Positions 46,575-55,488 of a stretch of DNA of 64,000 nucleotides are shown in pieces. Under the pieces are notes generated by a model, which worked only from the letters and a program-made list of their open reading frames with translations, had not been told where the DNA came from and did no database searches. Position 1 is the stretch's first letter. Each line of letters starts with the position of its first letter. This stretch comes from Streptomyces uncialis (GTDB lineage Bacteria; Actinomycetota; Actinomycetes; Streptomycetales; Streptomycetaceae). Made by a program: the position numbers and the translations under genes. Location of the stretch: contig NZ_CP109583.1 of the NCBI RefSeq assembly GCF_036250755.1, positions 7,434,001 through 7,498,000 on the forward strand, read 5' to 3'.

Positions 46575-46623
46575 TTCGCACCATCGGGGCCGGGAGCCGC
46601 TGCCGCTCCCGTACCCGGGAGGT

Positions 46624-46668
46624 CCGGGGTGGGGTGCCCGCACCCGTGCACGAGGCACCCCACCCCGG
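46624..46668 (+). terminator. Terminator between pup and prcB
   Basis: A perfect 15-bp stem (CCGGGGTGGGGTGCC / GGCACCCCACCCCGG) with a 15-nt loop lies 49 bp past the pup stop. It divides arc-dop-pup from prcBA. Confidence 0.83.
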
Positions 46669-46814
46669 GCTCGTGGTCCCTTCCGGGGCGCCGCTCGCGC
46701 GCCCCGGCCGGGGCGCGGCACCTCCCGGCGGTCCGGCTCGGCCGTCGCCGCTCCCGGTGGGGCGCGTGCCGTCCGGCGGGGCCGGCGGATGATCGTCCGA
46801 CGACCTCCGCCACT

Positions 46815-46995
46815 CATGTGGATCAGTGCCCCGCGACGGGTAGGGTCCGTGGCGTACCGTGCTTCAACTGCAATTCGGCCATCGGCAAGTTGGGAGATGA
46901 TCCCGACGCTGTTCGTCGGGCTGCCGCCTATTTTGGAGGGAATCCCGTGGAAGCCAACAGTCGTAGCACCGGGCGTCTACCAGCGGCCTTCCTGA
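46815..46995 (+). pseudogene. Decayed endonuclease VII-like HNH gene overlapping prcB
   Basis: The prcB frame upstream of its start reads [20 protein letters not shown] followed by [19 protein letters not shown]. This matches the HVDHCHxTGxVRGLLCxxCN core of endonuclease VII-type HNH proteins, but with metal-site His residues changed to Gln and Pro. After TAT the sequence has TTTT; dropping one T restores [20 protein letters not shown], a typical tail of these proteins, ending at a TGA at 46993-46995 inside prcB. The N-terminal half is not recognisable. I infer a pseudogene; a sequencing error alone would not explain the lost His residues. Confidence 0.68.
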
Positions 46996-47792
46996 CGCCT
47001 GGATCGTCGTCCTTCGTGGACTTCCTCTCCGACCACCAGCCCGGGCTGCTCCCCGGCGGGCGGAACCTGCCCCCGATCCAGGGTGTGATCGAGGCGCCGC
47101 ACGGCACCACGATCATCGCCGTGACCTTCCCGGGCGGCGTGGTGCTGGCCGGTGACCGGCGGGCCACGATGGGCAATCTGATCGCCCAGCGCGACATGGA
47201 GAAGGTCTTCCCGGCGGACGAGTACTCCGCCGTCGGTATCGCCGGTTCGGCCGGTCCCGCGGTCGAGATGGTGAAGCTGTTCCAGCTGGAGCTCGAACAC
47301 TTCGAGAAGGTGGAGGGCACCCGCCTCTCGCTGGAGGGCAAGGCGAACCGGCTCTCCACGATGATCCGTTCCAACCTCGGTATGGCCATGCAGGGCCTGG
47401 CCGTGGTGCCGCTGTTCGCCGGGTACGACGTGGACCGCGAGAAGGGCCGTATCTTCTCGTACGACGTGACGGGCGGCCGGAGCGAGGAGCGCGGCTACGC
47501 GGCCACCGGCTCGGGTTCGCTGTTCGCGCGCGGGTCGATGAAGAAGCTCTACCGCGAGGACCTCACCGAGCAGCAGGCCACCACGCTCGTGGTGCAGGCG
47601 CTGTACGACGCGGCCGACGACGACTCGGCGACCGGTGGGCCGGACGTGGCCCGGCGGATCTACCCGATCGTCACCGTGATCACCGACGACGGATTCCGCA
47701 GGCTGACGGAGGCCGAGTCCTCCGAGATCGCCCGCTCGATCCTGGAGCGGCGTATGGAGCAGCCCGACGGCCCGCGGGCCGCCCTGCTCTGA
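46947..47792 (+). CDS. prcB: 20S proteasome beta subunit PrcB
   Basis: A protein of 281 residues. The first 53 are a propeptide (from [20 protein letters not shown]) removed by self-cleavage before Thr54 in [15 protein letters not shown]. The exposed Thr is the catalytic nucleophile. Lys and Asp partners lie in [13 protein letters not shown] and further on. It forms the two inner heptamer rings. The GTG at 46947 is set by GGAGGG upstream; the frame is open for 300 bp more, but that part is the decayed HNH gene. prcA follows 51 bp downstream. Confidence 0.97.
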   Translation: MEANSRSTGRLPAAFLTPGSSSFVDFLSDHQPGLLPGGRNLPPIQGVIEAPHGTTIIAVTFPGGVVLAGDRRATMGNLIAQRDMEKVFPADEYSAVGIAGSAGPAVEMVKLFQLELEHFEKVEGTRLSLEGKANRLSTMIRSNLGMAMQGLAVVPLFAGYDVDREKGRIFSYDVTGGRSEERGYAATGSGSLFARGSMKKLYREDLTEQQATTLVVQALYDAADDDSATGGPDVARRIYPIVTVITDDGFRRLTEAESSEIARSILERRMEQPDGPRAALL

Positions 47793-47843
47793 ACCGCCGG
47801 CCGAAACCGTTGATCGATACTCACAGAAAGGGACGGACAGCCG

Positions 47844-48671
47844 GTGTCTACGCCGTTCTATGTCTCACCCCAGCAGGCCATGGCCGACCGGGCGGAGTAT
47901 GCGCGCAAGGGCATCGCCCGGGGCCGCAGCCTGGTCGTCCTCCAGTTCGCCGACGGCATTGTCTTCGTCGGTGAGAACCCGTCCCGCGCGCTGCACAAGT
48001 TCAGCGAGATCTACGACCGGATCGGTTTCGCCGCCGCCGGTAAGTACAACGAGTACGAGAATCTCCGGATCGGCGGTGTGCGTTATGCCGATCTGCGTGG
48101 ATACACCTATGACCGTGACGATGTGACCGCCCGTGGTCTGGCGAATGTCTATGCCCAGACCCTCGGCACGATTTTCTCCAGTTCGGCGGAGAAGCCGTAC
48201 GAGGTGGAACTGGTGGTCGCCGAGGTGGGGGATTCCCCCGACGGTGACCAGATCTACCGGCTGCCGCACGACGGTTCGATCGTGGACGAGCACGGCTCGG
48301 TCGCGGTCGGCGGCAACGCCGAACAGATCAGCACGTATCTGGACCAGCGCCATGAGGACGGTATGTCCCTGGCGGCGGCGCTGAGACTCGCCGTGCAGGC
48401 CCTGTCGAGGGACACCAACGGCACGGAGCGGGAGATCCCCGCGGAGCGGCTGGAGGTGGCGGTCCTGGACCGTACGCGCCCCCAGAAGCGCAAGTTCCAG
48501 CGGATCGTCGGCAGTCGGCTCTCCCGGCTGCTGGCGGAACGCGCGGACGGTTCCGCCCCGGACGCCGGCGCGGCCCAGGACGACGCGGACAGCACCGAGG
48601 GCACCGACAGCACCGGCGGCTCCGGGGACACCGGTTCCCCGTCGGCCGACGGCACGGACCCGAAGGACTAG
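47844..48671 (+). CDS. prcA: 20S proteasome alpha subunit PrcA
   Basis: A protein of 275 residues forming the outer rings and gate of the proteasome. It begins [20 protein letters not shown], where the N terminus closes the pore, and continues [20 protein letters not shown]. The fold follows PrcB but lacks the catalytic Thr. The pocket residues for the Arc C terminus are expected around [17 protein letters not shown]. The tail after about 235 is an Asp/Gly/Ser/Thr-rich, disordered extension. A GTG start follows AAAGGGACGG. The prcBA unit ends here with a hairpin. Confidence 0.97.
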   Translation: MSTPFYVSPQQAMADRAEYARKGIARGRSLVVLQFADGIVFVGENPSRALHKFSEIYDRIGFAAAGKYNEYENLRIGGVRYADLRGYTYDRDDVTARGLANVYAQTLGTIFSSSAEKPYEVELVVAEVGDSPDGDQIYRLPHDGSIVDEHGSVAVGGNAEQISTYLDQRHEDGMSLAAALRLAVQALSRDTNGTEREIPAERLEVAVLDRTRPQKRKFQRIVGSRLSRLLAERADGSAPDAGAAQDDADSTEGTDSTGGSGDTGSPSADGTDPKD

Positions 48672-48714
48672 CGCCCTCCCGCGCGCGGGAGCAGCGGGAG
48701 CACATGCAGTACCG

Positions 48715-48746
48715 GACCCCGGTCGGCAGCCGCCGGCCGGGGTCTT
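48715..48746 (+). terminator. Terminator after prcA
   Basis: GACCCCGG pairs with CCGGGGTC around a partly paired 14-nt interior, followed by TTCGTCGTG. It lies 44 bp past the prcA stop and before the convergent lacI gene; it may serve both strands. Confidence 0.6.
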
Positions 48747-48786
48747 CGTCGTGCCCTTGAGCCGGTGTCCGGGCCGGTGCCCGCCG

Positions 48787-50001
48787 TCAGCCGGACCGGC
48801 CGGGGGGCGGTGCGGTCGAGGCGCGGACGACCAGCTCGACGGGCAGCGTGGTGGACGGCGGCCGGTGACCGTCCAGGACGGCCAGCAGGGCGCGCATCCC
48901 ATGGGCGCCGACGTCCTCGGCGGGGAGCCGGACCGTGGTCAGCTCGGGCTCCACGGCCGTCGCCAGGGTCAGATCGTCGACACCGGCGACGGAGAGGTCA
49001 CCGGGGACCCGCAGGCCCAGCGCGCGGGCCGCCTTGAGGGCACCGACGGCCAGGACGTCGTCGTCGCACACGACGGCGGTGGGTCGCCGCCCCGGAAGGC
49101 GCAGCGCGGCCGTCGCGGCGTCGCGGGCCGCGTCCACCCGCAGCGGGGCGGCGATCGTCCGGAGGGCCGCCCGTGAGCCGCTGAGGGCGTCGGCGAGGCC
49201 GTCGGCGCGCTGGTGGAAGGTCCAGGAGTCGATGTCCGCGGCGAGATGCAGGAAGTCGCGGTGCCCGAGGGCGAGGAGATGCCGGGCCACCTGGCGGAGC
49301 CCGTCGGCCATGTCGAGGTTGACCGTGGTGGCGCCGGGGCCGCCGCCCGGGTCGGAGTCGAGCATCACGAGCGGCAGCTCGTCGCCGCGGATGGCCGTGA
49401 GGGTCCGCGCCGACATGGACGACGCGATCACCCCGTCGAGGGCGGTCCGCGCGGACGCGAACGGGTCGGGGGCCGGGCCCGTCCCGATGGGGGAGGGGTA
49501 GAGGATCACGCCGAAATCGTGCTCGGCGGCGACCCGGGCGGCGCCCGCGTACACCCCGGCGAAGAACTCGCTGGTCAGGGCGGGCACCACCAGCAGTGCC
49601 GTACGGGTCCTGCCGAGCCGCAGGGTCCGCGCGGCGAGATTGGGCCGGTAGCCGAGGTCCCGCGCGGCGGTGCGCACCCGCTCGGCGGTGGTCTCCGCGA
49701 CCCGGCCGCGCCATTTGTCACCGAGGACGAGCGAGACCGCGGCCTGCGAGACACCGGCGGCCCGTGCCACGTCCCGGCTGGTCGGGCGGGTGCCCCGGCC
49801 CGCCGCGGAGGGGCCGGACGGGGGTGTGCCGACGAGGGAGCCGGTGGCCGGTGGCCGCGGCCCGCCGCGCGCGGGGCGCGCCGTCCCGTCGCCGTCCGGG
49901 CCTGGTCCGCCGGTGTCCAACGCTGCCTCCACTGTGCCGCCCACCGGGCCCGGCGACGCGCGGGGACCGGGTGGCCGCTTTGTCGCCACGGCCGCTTTCA
50001 C
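48787..50001 (-). CDS. LacI family transcriptional regulator
   Basis: A protein of 404 residues. The first 65 or so are Pro/Gly-rich and unusual for LacI, so a later start is possible. The helix-turn-helix is TSRDVARAAGVSQAAVSLVL then GYRPNLAARTLRLGRT, with the hinge. The periplasmic-binding-like effector domain fills the rest (FGVILYPSPIGTGPAP, AVVCDDDVLAVGALKAARAL). It should respond to a sugar or nucleoside. It faces an MFS gene across an 87-bp divergent gap and probably controls it. The pair sits inside the proteasome cluster without an evident link. Confidence 0.87.
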   Translation of the reverse strand: MKAAVATKRPPGPRASPGPVGGTVEAALDTGGPGPDGDGTARPARGGPRPPATGSLVGTPPSGPSAAGRGTRPTSRDVARAAGVSQAAVSLVLGDKWRGRVAETTAERVRTAARDLGYRPNLAARTLRLGRTRTALLVVPALTSEFFAGVYAGAARVAAEHDFGVILYPSPIGTGPAPDPFASARTALDGVIASSMSARTLTAIRGDELPLVMLDSDPGGGPGATTVNLDMADGLRQVARHLLALGHRDFLHLAADIDSWTFHQRADGLADALSGSRAALRTIAAPLRVDAARDAATAALRLPGRRPTAVVCDDDVLAVGALKAARALGLRVPGDLSVAGVDDLTLATAVEPELTTVRLPAEDVGAHGMRALLAVLDGHRPPSTTLPVELVVRASTAPPPGRSG

Positions 50002-50055
50002 CGAGGTCCACGGGGTGGACCGGCGGGTGGGGCCATGGTACGTATGACGGGCTTC

Positions 50056-50067
50056 GTTATACGTAAC
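50056..50067. promoter_or_regulatory. Candidate operator between lacI and the MFS gene
   Basis: GTTATACGTAAC has inverted GTTA/TAAC arms around TACG in a short AT-rich island. TACGTA occurs at 50038-50043 as well. The position in the divergent gap suits the LacI-type protein, but this is only inference. Confidence 0.4.
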
Positions 50068-50088
50068 ACTTCTGAGGAGAGGGCACGC

Positions 50089-51348
50089 ATGGCCTCGGGA
50101 TTCGCGGAGATCCTCCGCACACGGCACGCCGGACGGCTGCTGACCGGCACCCTGGTGGGGCGGCTGCCGAACGCCACCGCCCCCATCGCGATCGTGCTGT
50201 TCATCCGTGACGCGGGCGGCAGCTACAGCCTCGCCGGGGCCCTGGCGGCCGTCTACGGACTCACCAACGCCGTCGGGCAGCCCCTGCTGGGACGGCTGGT
50301 GGACCTGCGCGGCCAGCCGCGCGTACAACTGCCCGCCGCGCTCGCGTCGGCCCTCGCGATGGCCGTCTTCGCGTTCACCGGACCCGATGACCTCGCCCTC
50401 GCGTACACCGCCGTCGCCGCCGCCGGCCTCTTCACCCCGCCCCTGGAGGGCGGGCTGCGGGCGCTGTGGCCGAACGTGCTGCGCCGCGAGGACCAGGTGC
50501 ACACCGCGTACGCGATGGACGCCATCGCCCAGGAGGTGATGTTCACCGTCGGACCGCTGCTCGTGACCCTGTGCGTGTCGCTGTGGTCCCCGCAGACCGC
50601 CCTGCTGGTCATCAACGCCGTCGGGGTGCTGGGCGCCCTCTCCGTGGTCGTGTCGAAGCCCTCGCGCGCGTGGCGCTCGGCGCCGCGCGAGGCCCACTGG
50701 CTCGGCGCCCTGCGCTCACCCGGACTGCTGGCCCTGCTGGGGGTGTTCCTGTTCATCGGCGCCGCCCTCGGCTCCATCACCGTCGCCGGGGTGTCCTACG
50801 CGGACGGGCACGGCGGTGACGCCGTGTACGGCTGGCTGATGGCCGCCCTGGGACTCGGCGCGCTCATCGGCGGCACGGCGTACGGCTCACGCCGGTGGAC
50901 CGGGGCGCCGGAGGTGCGGCTGCGAGTCCTGACGGTGTTCCTGACCCTGTGCTACGTACCGCTGGTCCTGGTCCCCGGGCCGGTCGGTATGACGCTGCTG
51001 TGCGCGCTCGCGGGAGTGTTCCTGGCACCCGCCATCGCCTGCGCCTTCGTGGTGGTGGACCGGCACGCCCCGCGCGGGACCGTGACGGAGGCGTTCTCCT
51101 GGCTCGTGACCACCTTCACGGTCGGCGCGTCCGCCGGAACCGCCGTCGCGGGCCCGGTCGTGGAGTGGGGCGGCACCCGCTGGGCGTTCGCCGTCCCGGC
51201 CCTCGTCGGGGCCGCCGCGCTGGTCGTCCTGACGGCCACCCACCGGGTCCTCGCCGCTCCCGGTGACACGGCGCGGGTCACCGGGTCATCGGAAAATGAT
51301 CGGAACGGTGCGGCCCAACCCGGTTTCAGTACAGGGCATCAGGCGTAA
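50089..51348 (+). CDS. MFS transporter
   Basis: A protein of 419 residues with about 12 transmembrane helices. The loop between helices 2 and 3 reads QPLLGRLVDLRGQPRVQLP, the MFS signature region. The N terminus MASGFAEILRTRHAGRLLTG is typical of this efflux-like group. The ATG at 50089 has GAGGAGAGG upstream. The substrate is unknown; a LacI-type regulator is divergently encoded. Its TAA stop is only 9 bp before pafA, so pafA is probably co-transcribed with it. Confidence 0.9.
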   Translation: MASGFAEILRTRHAGRLLTGTLVGRLPNATAPIAIVLFIRDAGGSYSLAGALAAVYGLTNAVGQPLLGRLVDLRGQPRVQLPAALASALAMAVFAFTGPDDLALAYTAVAAAGLFTPPLEGGLRALWPNVLRREDQVHTAYAMDAIAQEVMFTVGPLLVTLCVSLWSPQTALLVINAVGVLGALSVVVSKPSRAWRSAPREAHWLGALRSPGLLALLGVFLFIGAALGSITVAGVSYADGHGGDAVYGWLMAALGLGALIGGTAYGSRRWTGAPEVRLRVLTVFLTLCYVPLVLVPGPVGMTLLCALAGVFLAPAIACAFVVVDRHAPRGTVTEAFSWLVTTFTVGASAGTAVAGPVVEWGGTRWAFAVPALVGAAALVVLTATHRVLAAPGDTARVTGSSENDRNGAAQPGFSTGHQA

Positions 51349-51357
51349 TGTTCAGTC

Positions 51358-52719
51358 ATGGACCGCCGCATTTTCGGGCTGGAGAACGAGTACGGCGTCA
51401 CATGTACGTTCAGGGGACAGCGCCGCCTGTCTCCTGACGAGGTGGCGCGGTACCTCTTCCGCCGTGTCGTGTCATGGGGCCGGAGCAGCAATGTCTTTCT
51501 GCGCAACGGCGCCCGCCTGTACCTCGATGTCGGATCACATCCGGAATACGCCACCCCGGAATGTGACAATGTGACCGAGCTGGTCACTCACGACAAGGCC
51601 GGTGAGCGGATTCTCGAAGGACTGCTCGTCGACGCCGAACGCCGTCTGCACGAGGAGGGAATCGCAGGCGACGTCTATCTCTTCAAGAACAACACGGACT
51701 CGGCGGGAAACTCCTACGGCTGCCACGAGAACTATCTGGTGTCACGGCACGGCGAGTTCTCCCGGCTCGCGGACATTCTCATCCCGTTCCTCGTCACGCG
51801 CCAACTGCTCTGCGGCGCGGGCAAGGTGCTCCAGACCCCGCGTGGCGCGGTGTACTGCGTCAGCCAGCGCGCCGAGCACATCTGGGAGGGCGTCAGCTCC
51901 GCGACGACGCGTTCCCGCCCCATCATCAACACCCGCGACGAACCGCACGCGGACGCGGAGCGCTACCGCAGGCTCCATGTCATCGTCGGCGACTCCAACA
52001 TGTCCGAGACGACCATGCTCCTCAAGGTCGGCGCCACGGACCTGGTGCTGCGCATGATCGAGGCCGGCACGGTGATGCGGGACCTGACCCTGGAGAACCC
52101 GATCCGGGCGATCCGCGAGGTCAGCCATGACATCACCGGCCGCCGCAAGGTCCGGCTCGCGAGCGGGCGCGAGGCGTCCGCGCTGGACGTCCAGCGCGAG
52201 TACTACGAGAAGGCCGTCGACTTCGTCGAGCGCCGGGGCATCCGCACCGGCACGGTCGACCAGGTCCTGGAGCTCTGGGGCCGCACCCTGGACTCCATCG
52301 AGAACGACGACCTGGACAAGATCTCCACCGAGATCGACTGGGTGATGAAGTACCAGCTCATCGAGCAGTACCGGGCCAAGAACAACATCACCATGTCCCA
52401 CCCCCGGGTCGCCCAGATAGACCTCGCCTACCACGACATCCACCGCCGCCGCGGCCTGTACTACCTGCTGGAGAAGCGTGGCCGGGCAGCCCGTATCTGC
52501 AACGACATGAAGATCTTCGAGGGCAAGTCGGTGCCCCCGCAGACCACCCGCGCCCGACTGCGCGGTGACTTCATCCGCCGCGCCCAGGAACAGCGCCGGG
52601 ACTTCACCGTCGACTGGGTGCACCTCAAGCTCAACGACCAGGCGCAGCGCACCGTGCTGTGCAAGGACCCGTTCCGCTCGGTGGACGAGCGGGTGGAGAA
52701 GCTGATCGCCGGAATGTGA
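51358..52719 (+). CDS. pafA: Pup-protein ligase PafA
   Basis: A protein of 453 residues that joins the C-terminal Glu of deamidated Pup to lysines of target proteins, using ATP. The glutamine synthetase-like core has FGLENEYG near 6-13 for ATP and metal binding, the catalytic Asp D57 in [16 protein letters not shown], and [20 protein letters not shown]. It is a paralogue of Dop. No good ribosome binding site precedes the ATG; the MFS stop lies 9 bp upstream, so coupled translation is likely. A terminator follows. Confidence 0.97.
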   Translation: MDRRIFGLENEYGVTCTFRGQRRLSPDEVARYLFRRVVSWGRSSNVFLRNGARLYLDVGSHPEYATPECDNVTELVTHDKAGERILEGLLVDAERRLHEEGIAGDVYLFKNNTDSAGNSYGCHENYLVSRHGEFSRLADILIPFLVTRQLLCGAGKVLQTPRGAVYCVSQRAEHIWEGVSSATTRSRPIINTRDEPHADAERYRRLHVIVGDSNMSETTMLLKVGATDLVLRMIEAGTVMRDLTLENPIRAIREVSHDITGRRKVRLASGREASALDVQREYYEKAVDFVERRGIRTGTVDQVLELWGRTLDSIENDDLDKISTEIDWVMKYQLIEQYRAKNNITMSHPRVAQIDLAYHDIHRRRGLYYLLEKRGRAARICNDMKIFEGKSVPPQTTRARLRGDFIRRAQEQRRDFTVDWVHLKLNDQAQRTVLCKDPFRSVDERVEKLIAGM

Positions 52720-52762
52720 GCGGATCGCGGCCCGGCGGCAGGTCCGCCGCCGGAACGCTCCA

Positions 52763-52794
52763 GGGGCGTCGTACGTTTTCCCGTACGGCGCCCC
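52763..52794 (+). terminator. Terminator after pafA
   Basis: A 13-bp stem (GGGGCGTCGTACG / CGTACGGCGCCCC, with one T-G pair) and a 6-nt T-rich loop lie 44 bp past the pafA stop. Confidence 0.7.
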
Positions 52795-52937
52795 TTCCCG
52801 TGGTGGCTCCGCGGCCCCGGGGCGACCCTTCGGGACCGGTCCGTTCCGGCCGCGGGCCGGAGCGCCGGGGCGCGGAGGAACCTCAGTAAGGTGGCGCGCA
52901 CGCCATCCGCAAGATCGACCGATACGAGGCCCCCACC

Positions 52938-53936
52938 GTGCGCCGACGCTCTCTCCTTCTCGCTGTTCCCGCCGGACTGCTGACACTCGCCGGATGCGGT
53001 GACGACAAGCCCGACAAGAGCAGCGCCAGCAGCAGTTCCAGCCCGTCGCCGGCGAACTCGGCCGCCCCGTCCGCGAAGATCGTGTCCGGTCCCGTCCCGG
53101 ACATCACCAAGGGCACCAAGTTCGGTGAGAAGCCGACCGTCGCCAAGGGCACCGGCAAGCCGTCGTCGGACCTCGCCGTCAAGACGGTCGTCCAGGGCGA
53201 CGGGGTGACGGTCGCCAAGAGCGATTTCCTCCAGGCGAACTACCTCGGTCAGATCTGGGACACGGCGAAGGTCTTCGACAACTCCTACGACCGGGGCGCG
53301 CCCGCGGTCTTCCAGATCGGTGTCGGCCAGGTCATCCCCGGCTGGGACCAGGCGCTGGTGGGCAAGAAGGCCGGTTCCCGGGTCGAGCTGGTCCTCCCCC
53401 CGGCGCTCGGCTACGGCGAGCAGGGCAATCCGCAGGCCGGTATCAAGGGCACCGACACGCTGGTGTTCGTCGTCGACATCGTGGACTCGTTCAACGGCAA
53501 GAGCTCCGCCAAGGGCGACACGGCCGCGCAGGACGACAAGGCCCTGCCGAAGGTCGGCACCGACACCGACGGCAAGGCCCCCTCCATCGACGTGCCGAAG
53601 ACGGCCGCGCCCACGAAGCTGGTGTCCGAGTACGTCATCGAGGGCGACGGCGCCGAGCTGAAGGCCGACGACCAGGTCCTCGTCCAGTACAAGGGCGTGC
53701 TGTGGGCCGACGGCAAGGAGTTCGACTCCTCCTACAAGCGCGGGCAGCTCACCCAGTTCTCGCTCCAGCAGGTCGTCAAGGGCTGGGCGCAGGGGCTCAC
53801 CGGCAAGAAGGTCGGCAGCCGTGTGCTGATCGTCGTCCCGCCGGCCCTCGGGTACGGGGACAACCCGCCGAAGGACTCGCCGATCAAGAAGGACTCCACC
53901 CTGGTCTTCTCCGTCGACATCCTCGCGAAGATGTGA
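52938..53936 (+). CDS. Lipoprotein with two FKBP-type prolyl isomerase domains
   Basis: A protein of 332 residues. The signal peptide ends in the lipobox LAGCG near residue 20, followed by a Ser-rich linker. Two FKBP domains lie at about 85-190 and 225-332. The first has AVFQIGVGQVIPGWDQALVG and PPALGYGEQG, while the second has FSLQQVVKGWAQGLTG and PPALGYGDNP. Both keep most rotamase pocket residues. It should speed proline isomerisation in proteins outside the membrane. It precedes a cytosolic FKBP gene by 57 bp. The GTG start is at 52938. Confidence 0.93.
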   Translation: MRRRSLLLAVPAGLLTLAGCGDDKPDKSSASSSSSPSPANSAAPSAKIVSGPVPDITKGTKFGEKPTVAKGTGKPSSDLAVKTVVQGDGVTVAKSDFLQANYLGQIWDTAKVFDNSYDRGAPAVFQIGVGQVIPGWDQALVGKKAGSRVELVLPPALGYGEQGNPQAGIKGTDTLVFVVDIVDSFNGKSSAKGDTAAQDDKALPKVGTDTDGKAPSIDVPKTAAPTKLVSEYVIEGDGAELKADDQVLVQYKGVLWADGKEFDSSYKRGQLTQFSLQQVVKGWAQGLTGKKVGSRVLIVVPPALGYGDNPPKDSPIKKDSTLVFSVDILAKM

Positions 53937-53993
53937 CAGCGGGGATGGCACACTGTGCGGGTTGCTGATCCATCCTGAGCAGGAGCAATTGAC

Positions 53994-54365
53994 GTGAGCA
54001 TCGAGAAGCCCGAGATCGACTTCCCCGAAGGCCCGGCCCCCACCGCCCTCGACATCGTCGAGGTCTGGGAGGGCGACGGCACCGAGGCCAAGGCCGGCGA
54101 CACCGTCTCCGTCCACTACGTGGGCGTGGCCTTCTCCACCGGTGAGCAGTTCGACGCCAGCTGGGACCGCGGTCAGCCGCTCCAGTTCAAGCTCGGCGCC
54201 GGCCAGGTCATCGCGGGCTGGGACCAGGGCATCCAGGGCATGAAGGTCGGTGGTCGCCGCAAGCTGACCATCCCGGCGAACCTCGCGTACGGTGACCGTG
54301 GCGCGGGCGGCCGGATCGCCCCCGGCGAGACGCTGATCTTCGTGTGTGACCTGATCTCGGTCTGA
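53994..54365 (+). CDS. Cytosolic FKBP-type peptidyl-prolyl isomerase
   Basis: A protein of 123 residues, a single FKBP12-like domain. Pocket residues are visible in DTVSVHYVGVAFSTGEQFDA, FKLGAGQVIAGWDQGIQGMK and IPANLAYGDRG. No signal peptide is present, so it acts in the cytosol as a folding helper. FKBP12-type proteins bind FK506 and rapamycin, which some Streptomyces make. The GTG start follows AGGAGCAATTGAC. It forms a unit with the lipoprotein FKBP before it and ends at a terminator. Confidence 0.94.
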   Translation: MSIEKPEIDFPEGPAPTALDIVEVWEGDGTEAKAGDTVSVHYVGVAFSTGEQFDASWDRGQPLQFKLGAGQVIAGWDQGIQGMKVGGRRKLTIPANLAYGDRGAGGRIAPGETLIFVCDLISV

Positions 54366-54398
54366 GAACGCCGGAACTGATCACATCCGATCAGGAGC

Positions 54399-54433
54399 GG
54401 GCCCACGCCTCCGGGCGTGGGCCCTCGGCTTTT
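54399..54433 (+). terminator. Terminator after the FKBP pair
   Basis: An 11-bp stem (GGGCCCACGCC / GGCGTGGGCCC) with a 4-nt loop is followed by TCGGCTTTT. Confidence 0.88.
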
Positions 54434-54499
54434 CCCGCGACACCCCGGGGCGGTACGGTCGACGGGCGGGTGGGGCGAACGAGAGGACGTAAGGCGTCG

Positions 54500-55477
54500 A
54501 TGGCCATCTCCAAGGCCGAGCGGCTGATGAATCTGGCGCTGTGTCTCCTCGGGACGCGGCGGCCGCTCAGCAAGCGGGAACTGCGGGGCTCCATCGAGGC
54601 GTACGTCGAGACGTTCGGCCCCGGTGACGGCGGACCCGGTTCCGACGACTCGTTCAACCGGATGTTCGAGCGCGACAAGGACGATCTCCGCGAGCTCGGC
54701 CTGGTCATCGCGACCGTGGAGAGCGTCGACGGCGACGTCGGCTACCAGGCGCGCCGTGACAGCAACCGGCTGCCGCCCCTCTCCCTCGACGCCGAGGAGG
54801 GCGCCGCCCTCGGGCTCGCCGCCAAGGTGTGGCAGCAGGCCCGGCTCGCCGGGGCCGCCAGCGGCGCGCTCCAGAAGCTGCGCGCGGCGGGACTCCCCGA
54901 GGAGGTCGACCCCTACGAGGGCCATGGCGCCCTGGAGCCGCGCATCCCCGTCCACGAGGCCGCGTTCGAACCGCTGATGCTGGCCTGCCGCGACCGGCGG
55001 CCCGTCCAGTTCGACTACCGCAAGGCGAACGCGGCCCGGCCCGAGCCCCGCCAGGTGGAGCCGTGGGCCCTGGAGTGCTGGCGCGGCCACTGGTACCTCG
55101 CGGGCTGGGACCGCGACCGGAGCGCGGAGCGGGTGTTCCGGCTGTCCCGGATCACCGGGCGGGTCCGCAGCCGCGCGGGCGCCTACCGCGTCCCCGTCCC
55201 CGATGTCGTCACCGTCCGGGAGACCGTCGCCAGCTGGGCGGGGGAGAGCGCCGACCGCAGCGCGCGGATCAGGCTGCGCGCCGGGTCCGGGTACCCCCTG
55301 CGGGCCAAGGCGGAGAACGTCCGGGAACTCGGGAACGGGTGGGACGAGTTGGAGATTCCGTACGGGCACGGGCTGGACGCGTGGCTGGTCGAGTTCGGAC
55401 CCGACGTGGTGGTCCTGGAACCCGCCGAGCTGCGGGCCGATGTGGTCGACCGGCTGCGTGCCGTGGCCAAGGGGTAG
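54500..55477 (+). CDS. pafB: WYL-domain regulator PafB
   Basis: A protein of 325 residues. The N-terminal winged helix (AISKAERLMNLALCLLGTRR) binds DNA. The WYL domain covers about 155-245 (PVQFDYRKANAARPEPRQVE, GHWYLAGWDRDR), and a WCX extension lies at the C terminus. With PafC it forms a heterodimer that activates DNA-damage genes in mycobacteria. The name reflects its place in the pup ligase locus rather than a role in ligation. pafC starts 11 bp after its stop. Confidence 0.95.
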   Translation: MAISKAERLMNLALCLLGTRRPLSKRELRGSIEAYVETFGPGDGGPGSDDSFNRMFERDKDDLRELGLVIATVESVDGDVGYQARRDSNRLPPLSLDAEEGAALGLAAKVWQQARLAGAASGALQKLRAAGLPEEVDPYEGHGALEPRIPVHEAAFEPLMLACRDRRPVQFDYRKANAARPEPRQVEPWALECWRGHWYLAGWDRDRSAERVFRLSRITGRVRSRAGAYRVPVPDVVTVRETVASWAGESADRSARIRLRAGSGYPLRAKAENVRELGNGWDELEIPYGHGLDAWLVEFGPDVVVLEPAELRADVVDRLRAVAKG

Positions 55478-55488
55478 GAGAGACGACC

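Noticed and set aside
46629..46946. A longer PrcB with an upstream in-frame start and an HNH fusion
   Set aside because: The GTG at 46947 has a good ribosome site and yields the 53-residue propeptide expected for Streptomyces PrcB. The upstream part is better explained as the decayed HNH gene.
49213..50088. An N-terminal extension of the MFS protein by 292 codons
   Set aside because: That stretch is antisense to the LacI-type gene, and the ATG at 50089 has a strong ribosome site and normal MFS N terminus.
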